Positions 7,168-15,973 of a stretch of DNA of 64,000 nt are shown here, in pieces. The notes under the pieces were generated by a model. It was not told the origin of the DNA, did no database searches, and saw only the letters and a list, made by a program, of their open reading frames with translations. The first letter of the stretch is position 1; each line of letters starts with the position of its first letter. Source of the DNA: Pseudoalteromonas sp. XI10 (lineage in GTDB: Bacteria > Pseudomonadota > Gammaproteobacteria > Enterobacterales > Alteromonadaceae); the NCBI RefSeq assembly GCF_001469895.1, contig NZ_LOPY01000050.1, forward strand, positions 1 to 64,000, written 5' to 3'. The position numbers were made by a program, and so were the translations under genes.

Positions 7168-9615
7168 CTAGTGATTTAATATACTCTCATAAATCAGTGA
7201 GATAATAGAGCCATACTTACCTGTTTCGAAACGCTTGCCGACAAACTGGTAATTTTCTTGCGAACCTTCAATCGGTGAATGACGGGCATTGGTTAATAGC
7301 ACAATAGCAAGGTCATACTCTGGGTCAATAACGGTCACAGTCCCTGTCCAGCCGGTATGACCAAAAGCCCGCGGGCTAGCATAAGGGCCAAAATGCCATT
7401 TACGCGCTTGATGCCCTGCTCTACGCCATCCTAAACCATAAGTCTCATCACTTGCTTGCGAGTTTGTGAATTGCTCAAGTACTTGTGGCGTAAAAATTTG
7501 CTTATTGTCGTAGCCGCCACCATTGAGTAGTACCTGCATAAGCACAGACAAATCACCGGCGGTACTAAAAAGCCCTGCATGCCCCGCTACACCACCTAAA
7601 GCATAAAACGCTTTTTCATCATGTACTTCACCTTGCAGTACATCGGTTCGAATATTTTCAAACTCAATGCGACCACCTCTGGTGTTGCCGTTAATCTCAG
7701 TGGCGGCAATTTGCGAAGCTAAAAAACCCTTTTGCAATGGATTATAAACCGTATGTGTTAAACCAAGTGGCTGATAAATTTGGCTTTCTACATAGGTATC
7801 GAGCGCCATACCACTGATGCGTTCAACTAGTACACCAAGCAACATATAATCGATATCAGAATATAGGTGTTTTACGTTACGACCAGCCACAAAAGGCACG
7901 CCTGTTAACAGTAGGTTTTTAGTACGCAGGCTGTTTTGAGAAAAAAAGCGCTCACCAAATTTATTGTCTTTACGATGAAAATCAACCACCGCAGGATAAC
8001 CCGCACTATGGGTGAGTAAATCTTTTACTAAACGCTGTTCACGGCCGCTGCCTCTAAATTCTGGTAGGTAATAAAATAGTGGCTTTTCTACGTCGAGCCT
8101 CCCTTCGCTGGCAAGCTTCATCAGCGCAAAGTTAGTGGCAAACATTTTTGAGTTTGAAGCTATATCAAACAAGGTATCGTTTTGCATAGCTTGTGGGCTT
8201 GCAAGCTCACTGCCATCAGCATGGTACTTTTTAGCCGCGCCATAATGGCTTAGTTTAATCAACTTGCCATCTTTAACAACAGCAAGTACCGCCCCCGGAA
8301 AGCCCTCTTTAATCTCTTGATTAATTAACTCATCAACGGCACTAAAACGCTTTTGAGTGCTGTTTTTATCAAGCGTTGGATAAGGAAAACGTAAGGTTAA
8401 GCTTGCTCCATCAGGCAATACATTTTCTACTTTATACGTGTTAATTCCATCATGGGTGCGTTTAGCCAAACTGTATTGATATATTTTTTCGGCTGTTAAT
8501 GGTGAGGCAATATTAATTTTTTCACCATTTATGAAAATATCAGCACTGGTTGCATCTTGGTTTTCAATGATGATCTCACCGCGACCTTTATAGGCTGTAA
8601 ATGTGCCTCGGTCGTTAACAAGCGCGCGACTGCTTGGATCAAGAGCCGGAATACGCGCTATAACTTGTGCATTGGCCAGTGTTTTTGGCGCAGGCTCAAC
8701 CGCTTGCTGTTGCTGCTGATACTCTTTAAATAATCGCTCTAACTTTTTAGGAAAGTATTTATCTAATAATGCAAATAGCACTGCGGCACTTCTGGCATCA
8801 CTATTACCGCTTACATGCCAAGGTAAAAAGTGCATTTGAAAAGCACTTAGGGCATCGAGCGTTTGCGAATCAAGCTGACCCGTTGCAATCACCTCATAGC
8901 CGTAACTGCGTAGTGCTTTTTGCATTAATTCAACAGAAGGTTTTGATGCACTAAATAACTGCCAATATTTATCAACGGTGTCGCTTTCATACCATGCACC
9001 AATACCTGCTTTATACAGTTGATACCAAGGAAAACGCGGGCCTGGGTCGTTCTTACGGCTTGGAGCAATATCAGAATGGCCAATAACTTGAGTTGGGCCG
9101 ATATCTGGGTTACGAGCAAGAATATCTTTGCTTAGCTTGATTAGTAGCTCTATTTGCTTAGCGTCGTAGTCAGGAAAAATACATAACTTACTGGCGTCAT
9201 TTTCCATCGCAAGGTTTGCTTGCTCAGGAATATGACAGGTTGGTACATTCACTATTTCAATACCAATTGAATGATCATTTAAATCTTCTCGGCCTTGCCA
9301 AAAACTGCGTCCGGCGTGCCATGCTCTATCTTTCTCATCAACCAGCTGAATAATTTCTAAATCGTCTTTTGGATAACTAGGATCGCCTGATTCTGGTAAT
9401 AAATAATGTGAACTTAAGCCCCCTTCATCCACGAGCGCACGCATTGATTTTTCGTAATCAATGGCGGTGTAATGCATCACTAAGAACTTAACACGATGAC
9501 TGTAATTAGCTGATTGTGTATAGGTATATGGATTACTGGCACAGCTTACTAATAATGCCGCACTACTTAGATAACACAGCTGTTTAAGTAATGTTTTCAA
9601 AGGGGTAAAACTCAT
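7168..9615 (-). CDS. Lipoprotein fusing AmiD-type amidase and serine beta-lactamase-fold domain
   Basis: An 815-residue lipoprotein with lipobox LVSC (Cys25). Residues about 40-205 are an Amidase_2 (AmiD/AmpD-type) zinc amidase with ligands His48 (MHYT), His180 (GHSDIAP) and Asp190 (NDPGP). Residues about 228-285 look like a peptidoglycan-binding domain, and 335-425 a small beta domain. Residues about 430-812 are a class C beta-lactamase-type domain with SxxK (Ser487-Lys490), YSD in place of YxN, and HTG at 753-755. AmiE of B. subtilis, an N-acetylmuramyl-L-alanine amidase, uses this second fold, so both halves may cut the MurNAc-L-Ala bond. Substrate order is inferred. Confidence 0.88.
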   Translation of the reverse strand: MSFTPLKTLLKQLCYLSSAALLVSCASNPYTYTQSANYSHRVKFLVMHYTAIDYEKSMRALVDEGGLSSHYLLPESGDPSYPKDDLEIIQLVDEKDRAWHAGRSFWQGREDLNDHSIGIEIVNVPTCHIPEQANLAMENDASKLCIFPDYDAKQIELLIKLSKDILARNPDIGPTQVIGHSDIAPSRKNDPGPRFPWYQLYKAGIGAWYESDTVDKYWQLFSASKPSVELMQKALRSYGYEVIATGQLDSQTLDALSAFQMHFLPWHVSGNSDARSAAVLFALLDKYFPKKLERLFKEYQQQQQAVEPAPKTLANAQVIARIPALDPSSRALVNDRGTFTAYKGRGEIIIENQDATSADIFINGEKINIASPLTAEKIYQYSLAKRTHDGINTYKVENVLPDGASLTLRFPYPTLDKNSTQKRFSAVDELINQEIKEGFPGAVLAVVKDGKLIKLSHYGAAKKYHADGSELASPQAMQNDTLFDIASNSKMFATNFALMKLASEGRLDVEKPLFYYLPEFRGSGREQRLVKDLLTHSAGYPAVVDFHRKDNKFGERFFSQNSLRTKNLLLTGVPFVAGRNVKHLYSDIDYMLLGVLVERISGMALDTYVESQIYQPLGLTHTVYNPLQKGFLASQIAATEINGNTRGGRIEFENIRTDVLQGEVHDEKAFYALGGVAGHAGLFSTAGDLSVLMQVLLNGGGYDNKQIFTPQVLEQFTNSQASDETYGLGWRRAGHQARKWHFGPYASPRAFGHTGWTGTVTVIDPEYDLAIVLLTNARHSPIEGSQENYQFVGKRFETGKYGSIISLIYESILNH

Positions 9616-9782
9616 AACAGATTCATACCTGATGATTTAAGCGTTGACGATTCTCAGCAATACAGTAGCAACACCCACTTAACATGTAAAATATTTTATT
9701 TCATAATTAAAGAATAAAAAGCATACATTATCGCTAAGTTACTAAAAATAAGGCTTTCTCGATAATTAGAGTTGTATCTATT

Positions 9783-9807
9783 ATGGAATAAAACTATATT
9801 ATTCCAT
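9783..9807. promoter_or_regulatory. Putative MurR/RpiR operator 1
   Basis: Perfect inverted repeat ATGGAATAA-N7-TTATTCCAT between the divergent amidase-fusion and regulator genes, with a further half-site AATATTCCA at 9821-9829. Its half-site matches the palindrome at 19401-19421 (TGGAATA...TATTCCA). The remainder of the 337-bp gap 9616-9952 is AT-rich and holds no gene. Confidence 0.55.
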
Positions 9808-9952
9808 CTAAATTAAGAAAAATATTCCAAACTTAGGTTTGCTAAAACAAAAATAAGTCGTCGTGTTAAGCAAACAATGCGCCCAAGCCCTGTGTTTATA
9901 ATAGAACCATCGCTTTGCGTTTTAACTAAGTTAAGCAAACAAAGTGAGCCCT

Positions 9953-10798
9953 ATGTCTACTTTTGTAAAAATTAAAGCCCTACGTCAATCTTTATCAAGC
10001 AGCGAAGCTAAGCTTGCTGACTTTACGTTAAATTCAGCGAATGCGATTCGTAATTTATCATCGGTTGAACTAGCAAAAGTGGTTGGTGTAAGCCAATCAA
10101 GTGTGGTGAAGTTTTCGCAAAAATTAGGTTATAAAGGCTTTCCTGCTTTTAAACTTGCAGTAATTGATGCACTTAACGATGAAACGAGCGAACCTAAGCT
10201 ACATGGCAAGATCACTCTGAATGACTCGCTAGAGCAAATCGCCGAAAAACTATTAAGCAGTAAATTGGCAGTGTTAACCGAAACCAAAAACCTCAACGAA
10301 GCACCAGCAGTCGAAAAAGCGGTAGAGCTATTAAAATCTGCAAAGCGCATTTTAATTTGTGGTTTAGGTGGCTCAGCACTGGTCGCAAAAGATTTTTCTT
10401 ATAAATTACAAAAACTCGGTATGCCAGCTATTGCAGAGCCAGATGGCCATGCACAACTTGCGTATGTTGCGACGTTTTCAAAAGGTGATTTGGTTATCGC
10501 GATAAGTGAGTCAGGTATGACTCGCGAAATTGCCGAAGTTGTTAAACAAGCTAAGAAAAACTCAAGCTCGGTGATCTCAGTGACTAAATTTGGTAGTAGC
10601 CTTGTTGCTGACTCAGCTGATGTAAAACTTTATTCGGTTGCTGAAGGCGAGTCTGTACGTTTATCGTCAATCTTAGCGCGTACGGCACAAGATTTTGTCA
10701 TTGATATTTTGTTTATTGCTCTAACACAGTCAAGCCGCCAAGGTCGTAAGTTACTAGAACATTCTAATGAAGTTGTTGGCGAATTTAAGAATAACTAA
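9953..10798 (+). CDS. MurR/RpiR-family transcriptional regulator
   Basis: A 281-residue regulator with an N-terminal HTH_6 domain (about 1-77; VVGVSQSSVVKFSQKLGYKGF is split across the recognition helix) and a C-terminal SIS sugar-phosphate-binding domain (about 120-255; CGLGGSALVAKDFSYKL and ISESGMTREI). Family members sense sugar phosphates; in this setting MurNAc-6-P or GlcNAc-6-P is the obvious ligand, by inference. ATG at 9953 is preferred over GTG at 9944. It diverges from the amidase fusion and is followed by its own terminator and then the TonB receptor. It probably binds the TGGAATA palindromes. Confidence 0.9.
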   Translation: MSTFVKIKALRQSLSSSEAKLADFTLNSANAIRNLSSVELAKVVGVSQSSVVKFSQKLGYKGFPAFKLAVIDALNDETSEPKLHGKITLNDSLEQIAEKLLSSKLAVLTETKNLNEAPAVEKAVELLKSAKRILICGLGGSALVAKDFSYKLQKLGMPAIAEPDGHAQLAYVATFSKGDLVIAISESGMTREIAEVVKQAKKNSSSVISVTKFGSSLVADSADVKLYSVAEGESVRLSSILARTAQDFVIDILFIALTQSSRQGRKLLEHSNEVVGEFKNN

Positions 10799-10827
10799 TT
10801 TCTTCAATAAGGTTATATAAATACTTT

Positions 10828-10851
10828 AAAGCAGCTCAGGCTGCTTTTTTT
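10828..10851 (+). terminator. Intrinsic terminator after the regulator gene
   Basis: AAAGCAGC-TCAG-GCTGCTTT followed by a T-run, 30 bp after the regulator stop. Confidence 0.88.
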
Positions 10852-11062
10852 ATGCCTAATTTAGGATGCAGTTTAACAATCCCCTTCCTCCTCTAAACTA
10901 CCAAACAATTGCGATAAGCGACTGACTTTAAAATCATAATTTCTTACAAAATTGTACTAAGAATAAATTAGCACCCCGTTAAAGCAAGTCATTACTGATC
11001 TTTACCTAAAATCGGTTATATATTTTATTCCTAAAAACCAACCTTTAAATGAAAAAATATTC

Positions 11063-11091
11063 TTGACCAACTTAAATAACACCTGTTTAAT
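11063..11091 (+). promoter_or_regulatory. Candidate sigma-70 promoter of the TonB receptor gene
   Basis: TTGACC, 17-nt spacer, TTTAAT, about 85 bp upstream of the receptor ATG. Degenerate half-sites resembling TATTCC occur at about 11025-11033 and just ahead of the -35 (AATATTCT). The rest of the 377-bp gap 10799-11175 holds only the terminator and AT-rich sequence. Confidence 0.45.
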
Positions 11092-11175
11092 ATATGGGCA
11101 ACATAATTTTAAAGTTCATAAGTCTCAATTGGGTAAGTAGTCCAGCAAAGCATATAAATATAAGGACGGGAAACA

Positions 11176-14100
11176 ATGAAACAACATGCATCCACACTCG
11201 CAATGAGCTATATAGCAAAAGCGACTAGCAATGCACTTCGCGCAAAGAAAACAGCCTTTACAGGTGTTGTTATGGCCGCGGCACTCGCCAGCGCGCCAGC
11301 CTTTGCAAATCTAACCGGGGGGATCAAAGGTAAGGTATCATCACCAGAAGCACAGCAGTCACTGGCGGGGATCACAGTAACAGCAAAAAGTAATGTGATG
11401 CCAAAACCACGTACCGTTGTTACGCGAGAAGACGGCAGCTACGACTTACCACAATTAAAACCAGGTACTTATGAACTGACTTTCACCGATAAAAACGGTG
11501 TAACTCAAACCATGACTGTGGATGTTTTACTTGAACAAACTTCAAGCCTAAACGTCACTATGGGTGGTGCTAACGAAAACGTTGAAGTCATCACGGTTAC
11601 CGGCAGTAAATTATTCCGCCAAGGTAAGTCTGCACTGACTAACTCACTTGGTGAAGAAGCAATCAATAGCGTACCAGTTGGTCAAGATTACCGTGACCTA
11701 TTAAAACTTGTACCAGGTGTTGAGCTTTCAGAGAACTTAACGCTAGGCCCATCAGCCGGTGGTTCAGGTGTTGATAACTCGTATGGTTTTGATGGTGTTG
11801 ATGTATCTCTACCTATGTTTGGTAACTTAGCATCAGAGCCATCAACCCATGACGTTGCTTACGTAACTATGGACCGTGGTGGTGCAAAAGCCGTTGGTTT
11901 TAATCGCTCAGGCGGTTTCTCAATCAATACCGTATCAAAATCTGGTACTGACGAATTCCACGGTAATGTTGAATACAAAGTTCAACCTAAGAGTTTAGTG
12001 GCAACACCAACAGGTCAAGAAAGCTATGAGCTAGATAAAAGCTGGTTAACAGCAAGTTTAGGCGGCCCGCTTATTGAAGATACCTTGTATTTTTATACTT
12101 CTTATTATCGCCCAGAAGAAGAGCGTACCAATAAAGATACTGCCTATGGTGCTGTAAAAGACTATAAGAGTGTTCGTGATGAGTACTTTGGTAAATTAAC
12201 TTGGGCGCCTACTGACGATATTTTAATTAATATTTCACAACGTACTTCAGAGAAAACAGTTGAAGGCCGTTCTGTTGGTGCTTACGAGGCTGATAGTGTT
12301 TCTGTAGGTGATACAGCTGATCAAGATATCTTTACTTTAGATGGTTCGTGGCTCTTAGGTGATGCAACAACTCTTTCATTTCAATACAGTAAGTTAGAGC
12401 TAGAAACCGCAGGTAGGCCAGATACTGAATTATCAGTAATGCCTTCATTAACGAGCCAGCTTGACTTAAGTAACCTAACTGAAATGGGTTATTTCAGTGT
12501 ACCTAGCTTATTAGATGCTGATGATAACTACACAGCAGAGCAGATTGCGGCATATAATGCAGGAGCAGCACCACTAATTGCACAATACGGTTATACCGAA
12601 GATGGTGAAATGCGAGGCGGCGGTGGTGTTGGCGCTTACTCTCGATACGATAATATCGACTTTTACCGTGATAGCTTTGAATTAAACCTAGAACATGAAT
12701 TTAGCTGGGGCGATACTTACCACACGTTACATGTCGGCGGTGAGTGGAAAGAAGGTAAAGAAGTACTGTCTCGCCTTTCAAACGGTTGGGGAACTATCTC
12801 TTACATTGGCGGCCTCGATGAAAGCTTAGAAGAAGGCAGCTCTGCCCCGGTTATTTACCGTGCTCGCGTACAACAAATGAGCTTAGTAGCAGGTGGAGAG
12901 GCTGTTTCTGCTATTAATTCAGAAATGGAAACACTGAACTTTGAAATCAACGACACCATTGAAGTAGGTGATTGGACTTACAATGTGGGTGTACTTGTAA
13001 GCCGCGATACTTGGTATGGTCAAGGTCTTAAATCGGCTTCTGGCACGTTATCTGGTTATGAATTAGCACCAGGCGAAAAATACAAAATGTACCAAACAGA
13101 TTGGTCAGATATGATCCAGCCTCGTTTAGGTGTGAATTGGAACTACGCTGATCAAGACGCCATATTCGCTAACTTCTCAATGTATAACCCAGAAGCAAGT
13201 TCATTAGCACGCGCAGCCTCTTGGGACCGTAATACTCGTGCCGAAATCGAAGTTGAATTTGATGAAGCTGGCAACGTAATTTACGCTGAACCGCGTCAAG
13301 GTTCATCAGGTAAAGTATTTGCTGATAACTTAAAGCCTCGCCAAATCAAAGAGTTTACACTTGGTACCACTAAATATGTGGGTTCTGATTTAGTGTTACG
13401 CGCTCACGTTCGTCACCGTAAGGCATCGCATTTCTGGGAAGATATGCCAAACAATGCGCGTTTAACTGACTACTCAGGCGTTGATGCTGATGGCGTACCA
13501 CAACATATTGCAGATAAAGGTTTATATGTAGATAACCTAGATGAAATCCGTGATGAAATTGGTGGTTCTTCTTATGTTATTGCCGAAGTAGATGGCGGCG
13601 AAACCAAATACTGGGAAGCTAGCATCGAAGCTGAATACCTAGGTGAAAACAGCTATATCAATGCTTCTTATGTTTGGAGTCATTACTACGGTAACTTCGA
13701 CCAAGATAACACCACAGCAACAACAGATGCTAATACCTTCATTGGTTCTTCAAACTATGGTGATGGCCGTGGTCGTTACCCTTGGGATTACAAATACGGT
13801 ACATTATCAGGTGATAAGCCACATAAAGTAAAAGTCTATGGTTACTACACTGTGCCATGGGATGCGAACATCGGTGCATACTTTGTATTCCAGTCTGGTA
13901 AACCTTGGGAAGCATGGGATGGTTCAATCTACGGTTACTCAAGTGGTACCACACGTTACAGTGAGCCTGCAGGTAGTCGCCGTAGCCCAAGCCACTGGCA
14001 ACTTGACTTAAACTACACCCAAGACTTTAAATTCTCAGGTGATATGGAACTACAATTCCGTGCTGATATCTTCAACGTATTTGACCGTCAAACAGGTTAC

Positions 14101-14196
14101 AACAATAACCCTTATGTATCGTCAGAAAACTTTGGTGAATATCGTAACTACTACAGCCCACGTCGCGTGCAGCTGTCGTTTAACTTTAAGTTCTAA
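11176..14196 (+). CDS. TonB-dependent receptor with N-terminal carboxypeptidase-regulatory-like domain
   Basis: A 1006-residue outer-membrane receptor of the Oar-like type. It has an extended signal peptide cleaved near APAFA (about residue 44). A carboxypeptidase-regulatory-like Ig domain spans about 48-125, with TVVTREDGSYDLPQLKPGTY. A plug domain follows, containing VITVTGSKL and LLKLVPGVEL. A large beta-barrel ends in RVQLSFNFKF, whose terminal Phe is the outer-membrane assembly signal. Start ATG follows AAGGACGGG. The gene lies next to the MurR/RpiR-type regulator and opposite the namZ operon, so muropeptides or peptidoglycan sugars are the proposed cargo. Specificity cannot be read from sequence. 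Confidence 0.92.
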   Translation: MKQHASTLAMSYIAKATSNALRAKKTAFTGVVMAAALASAPAFANLTGGIKGKVSSPEAQQSLAGITVTAKSNVMPKPRTVVTREDGSYDLPQLKPGTYELTFTDKNGVTQTMTVDVLLEQTSSLNVTMGGANENVEVITVTGSKLFRQGKSALTNSLGEEAINSVPVGQDYRDLLKLVPGVELSENLTLGPSAGGSGVDNSYGFDGVDVSLPMFGNLASEPSTHDVAYVTMDRGGAKAVGFNRSGGFSINTVSKSGTDEFHGNVEYKVQPKSLVATPTGQESYELDKSWLTASLGGPLIEDTLYFYTSYYRPEEERTNKDTAYGAVKDYKSVRDEYFGKLTWAPTDDILINISQRTSEKTVEGRSVGAYEADSVSVGDTADQDIFTLDGSWLLGDATTLSFQYSKLELETAGRPDTELSVMPSLTSQLDLSNLTEMGYFSVPSLLDADDNYTAEQIAAYNAGAAPLIAQYGYTEDGEMRGGGGVGAYSRYDNIDFYRDSFELNLEHEFSWGDTYHTLHVGGEWKEGKEVLSRLSNGWGTISYIGGLDESLEEGSSAPVIYRARVQQMSLVAGGEAVSAINSEMETLNFEINDTIEVGDWTYNVGVLVSRDTWYGQGLKSASGTLSGYELAPGEKYKMYQTDWSDMIQPRLGVNWNYADQDAIFANFSMYNPEASSLARAASWDRNTRAEIEVEFDEAGNVIYAEPRQGSSGKVFADNLKPRQIKEFTLGTTKYVGSDLVLRAHVRHRKASHFWEDMPNNARLTDYSGVDADGVPQHIADKGLYVDNLDEIRDEIGGSSYVIAEVDGGETKYWEASIEAEYLGENSYINASYVWSHYYGNFDQDNTTATTDANTFIGSSNYGDGRGRYPWDYKYGTLSGDKPHKVKVYGYYTVPWDANIGAYFVFQSGKPWEAWDGSIYGYSSGTTRYSEPAGSRRSPSHWQLDLNYTQDFKFSGDMELQFRADIFNVFDRQTGYNNNPYVSSENFGEYRNYYSPRRVQLSFNFKF

Positions 14197-14214
14197 GTTA
14201 ATCAATCCTGTTGG

Positions 14215-14238
14215 GGGCCGCTGTTGCGGCCCTTTTTT
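14215..14238 (+). terminator. Intrinsic terminator of the TonB receptor gene
   Basis: GGGCCGC-TGTT-GCGGCCC followed by six T, 19 bp after the stop codon. Confidence 0.92.
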
Positions 14239-14260
14239 ATGCCTTAAAAACAGTAAAAGC

Positions 14261-14689
14261 TTAAATTGTACAAAATGCTTTTGCGGCATCCATATTACTC
14301 GCTTCTTTCATAACGTAGTCGAGTTGCACAGTTCGAATAATCGCTCTCGATTCGCTGTTACTTTCCCTTGCCTGCCACTGCCAAGTTTTAAGCGACTCTC
14401 GCGACACATCGACAAATAGTCCTTCTGGGAAGCTCTCTACAAAACGGATATCGGTGGTATTACCTTGTTTATCAATAGTAATAATAAAGCGCGCACAGCC
14501 CGTCTGCTTAGATATTAAAGCTGCTTTAGGGTAACGGGGCTTTGTTGCATGTTTAAGTGTCCACAGCTGAGCTGCTGCGTTTTTATCATCACGAAGATCG
14601 AGCACATCGGTTGAGTTACTTGTTGTAGTGTTTGGGAGTTGTGAGCAGCCAGCGAGTAAAGCGAGTGCGGCAATTAAATGAACTTTCAT
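14261..14689 (-). CDS. Small lipoprotein with TonB-type C-terminal domain
   Basis: A 142-residue lipoprotein (lipobox LAGC after an 11-residue hydrophobic run). Its mature part resembles a TonB C-terminal domain: KPRYPKAALISKQTGCARF, ITIDKQGNTTDIRFVES and SLKTWQWQAR. It lacks the long proline spacer of true TonB, so it cannot span the periplasm in the usual way. The chosen ATG follows AAGGAT; a start 39 bp upstream lacks a signal. It is convergent with the TonB receptor and lies beyond the terminator of the namZ operon. It may be an accessory partner of the receptor or an unrelated lipoprotein. Confidence 0.75.
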   Translation of the reverse strand: MKVHLIAALALLAGCSQLPNTTTSNSTDVLDLRDDKNAAAQLWTLKHATKPRYPKAALISKQTGCARFIITIDKQGNTTDIRFVESFPEGLFVDVSRESLKTWQWQARESNSESRAIIRTVQLDYVMKEASNMDAAKAFCTI

Positions 14690-14744
14690 GCTATATCCTT
14701 GTAAATCAAGTCCCTGAATATACCACAATTAATTTTTAGAAATA

Positions 14745-14770
14745 TTAAAAAACGAGGCAAGTGCCTCGTT
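14745..14770 (-). terminator. Terminator of the symporter-kinase-murQ-namZ operon
   Basis: On the minus strand, AACGAGGCA / TGCCTCGTT with a 2-nt loop and a following T-run, 25 bp past the namZ stop. Confidence 0.88.
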
Positions 14771-14794
14771 GTTATTTATCTAGTTAGCTAATTA

Positions 14795-15973
14795 TTATTG
14801 ATAAAGCAAATACGGGGTTCGCTTTCGTTTATAGGCGCTTAAGTCGGCTTGCCAGCTTTGCTTTATTTGCTGCTCAGTTTGGCCTGCTTCAATGGCTAAA
14901 CGCAATTTATCAGTACCTGCAAGTTTATCCATAAAATCAGCGCGTTCAAAAAACGTTTGCTCATTCGCACTTAGCTTTTGATAAACCGAAATAAACAAGC
15001 TTAAATCTAGGCCATGAATATCAGCATCTCGTAAGTCTTGACCAAATACTTCAACCCCTTTGAATTTAGGGTGCATTGAAGCGCCTTTAATCGCCCTTGG
15101 CGTAAAGCTAAATTCGCCGAGTTTAACTGGCGAGTAACCAACAACTTGAAATGGAAAATCAGTACCCCGGCCAATAGTCACAGGCGTTGCTTCAAAGAAA
15201 CACAATGATGGATAAAGCGCAATTGATTGGGCATTTGGTAAGTTAGGACTTGGCTTTATTGGTAGCTCATAAGCCATAGTGCGGTCATAATTCGTAACAG
15301 GCACTACACTCAGCTCAAGCTTATCAGCACCATTTATCCAACCTTCACCTTTGATCATCTGAGCAAGCTCAGCCACTGTCATACCGTGTAAAACAGGTAT
15401 TTCGTGCATACCAACAAATGAGCGAAATTGTGGGTCAAGGATAGGCCCATCAACATAAGCAATATTAGGGTTTGGTCTATCGAGTACCACAACCTCTTTA
15501 CCATTTTCAGCGGCGGCTTCCATCACGTAGTGCATTGAGCTGATATAAGTGTAAAAACGCACACCAACATCTTGAATATCAAAAATAATAACGTCTAAAT
15601 CAGCAAGCATCTCAGGGCTTGGCTTTTTATTACTGCCATAAATCGACACAACATCGATACCTGTTTTAGCATCTACTGTGCTTTTAACGTGAGCACCAGC
15701 GTCATGGTCGCCGCGAAAGCCATGCTCTGGGGCAAATATTTTGCTAACCATAACGCCTTTATCAAGTAATGCATCAACCAAATGTTGACCATTCACCACT
15801 GATGTCTGATTAACGACCAAGCCAACACGTTTCCCTGTTAATGCAGGTACATAAGCTTGAAAATTGGCTGCGCCCACCTGTAAAGGCTGTGCATTTTTAG
15901 GCGCTTGTGCAGGTGTTTCTTGGCAACCTAAAAGTGCTAGACAACTAACAAATAAAACAGCTAAAAAACGCAT
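14795..15973 (-). CDS. namZ: Exo-beta-N-acetylmuramidase, NamZ family (DUF1343, GH171)
   Basis: A 392-residue lipoprotein (lipobox LLGC, Cys17) of the DUF1343 family. The characterised B. subtilis member NamZ releases MurNAc from the non-reducing end of peptidoglycan chains. Visible landmarks are GKRVGLVVNQTS, FAPEHGFRGDHDAGA, VSIYGSNKKPSPEML, IFDIQDVGVRFYTYISSM, VLDRPNPN and SLCFFEATPVTIGRGTD. Its start overlaps the murQ stop as TAATG, indicating translational coupling. It is the last gene of the operon. Lipid anchoring suggests that it works at the periplasmic face of a membrane and feeds MurNAc to the symporter encoded in the same operon. Confidence 0.9.
   Translation of the reverse strand: MRFLAVLFVSCLALLGCQETPAQAPKNAQPLQVGAANFQAYVPALTGKRVGLVVNQTSVVNGQHLVDALLDKGVMVSKIFAPEHGFRGDHDAGAHVKSTVDAKTGIDVVSIYGSNKKPSPEMLADLDVIIFDIQDVGVRFYTYISSMHYVMEAAAENGKEVVVLDRPNPNIAYVDGPILDPQFRSFVGMHEIPVLHGMTVAELAQMIKGEGWINGADKLELSVVPVTNYDRTMAYELPIKPSPNLPNAQSIALYPSLCFFEATPVTIGRGTDFPFQVVGYSPVKLGEFSFTPRAIKGASMHPKFKGVEVFGQDLRDADIHGLDLSLFISVYQKLSANEQTFFERADFMDKLAGTDKLRLAIEAGQTEQQIKQSWQADLSAYKRKRTPYLLYQ

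Noticed and set aside
7168..9615. Two adjacent genes joined by a sequencing error
   Set aside because: The frame is continuous with a peptidoglycan-binding module and beta domain bridging the catalytic parts, no internal start with a signal peptide was seen, and both halves fit one exported product.
13643..13990. Open frames within the TonB receptor gene on both strands
   Set aside because: Shadows of a strongly coding gene with biased composition; no ribosome sites.
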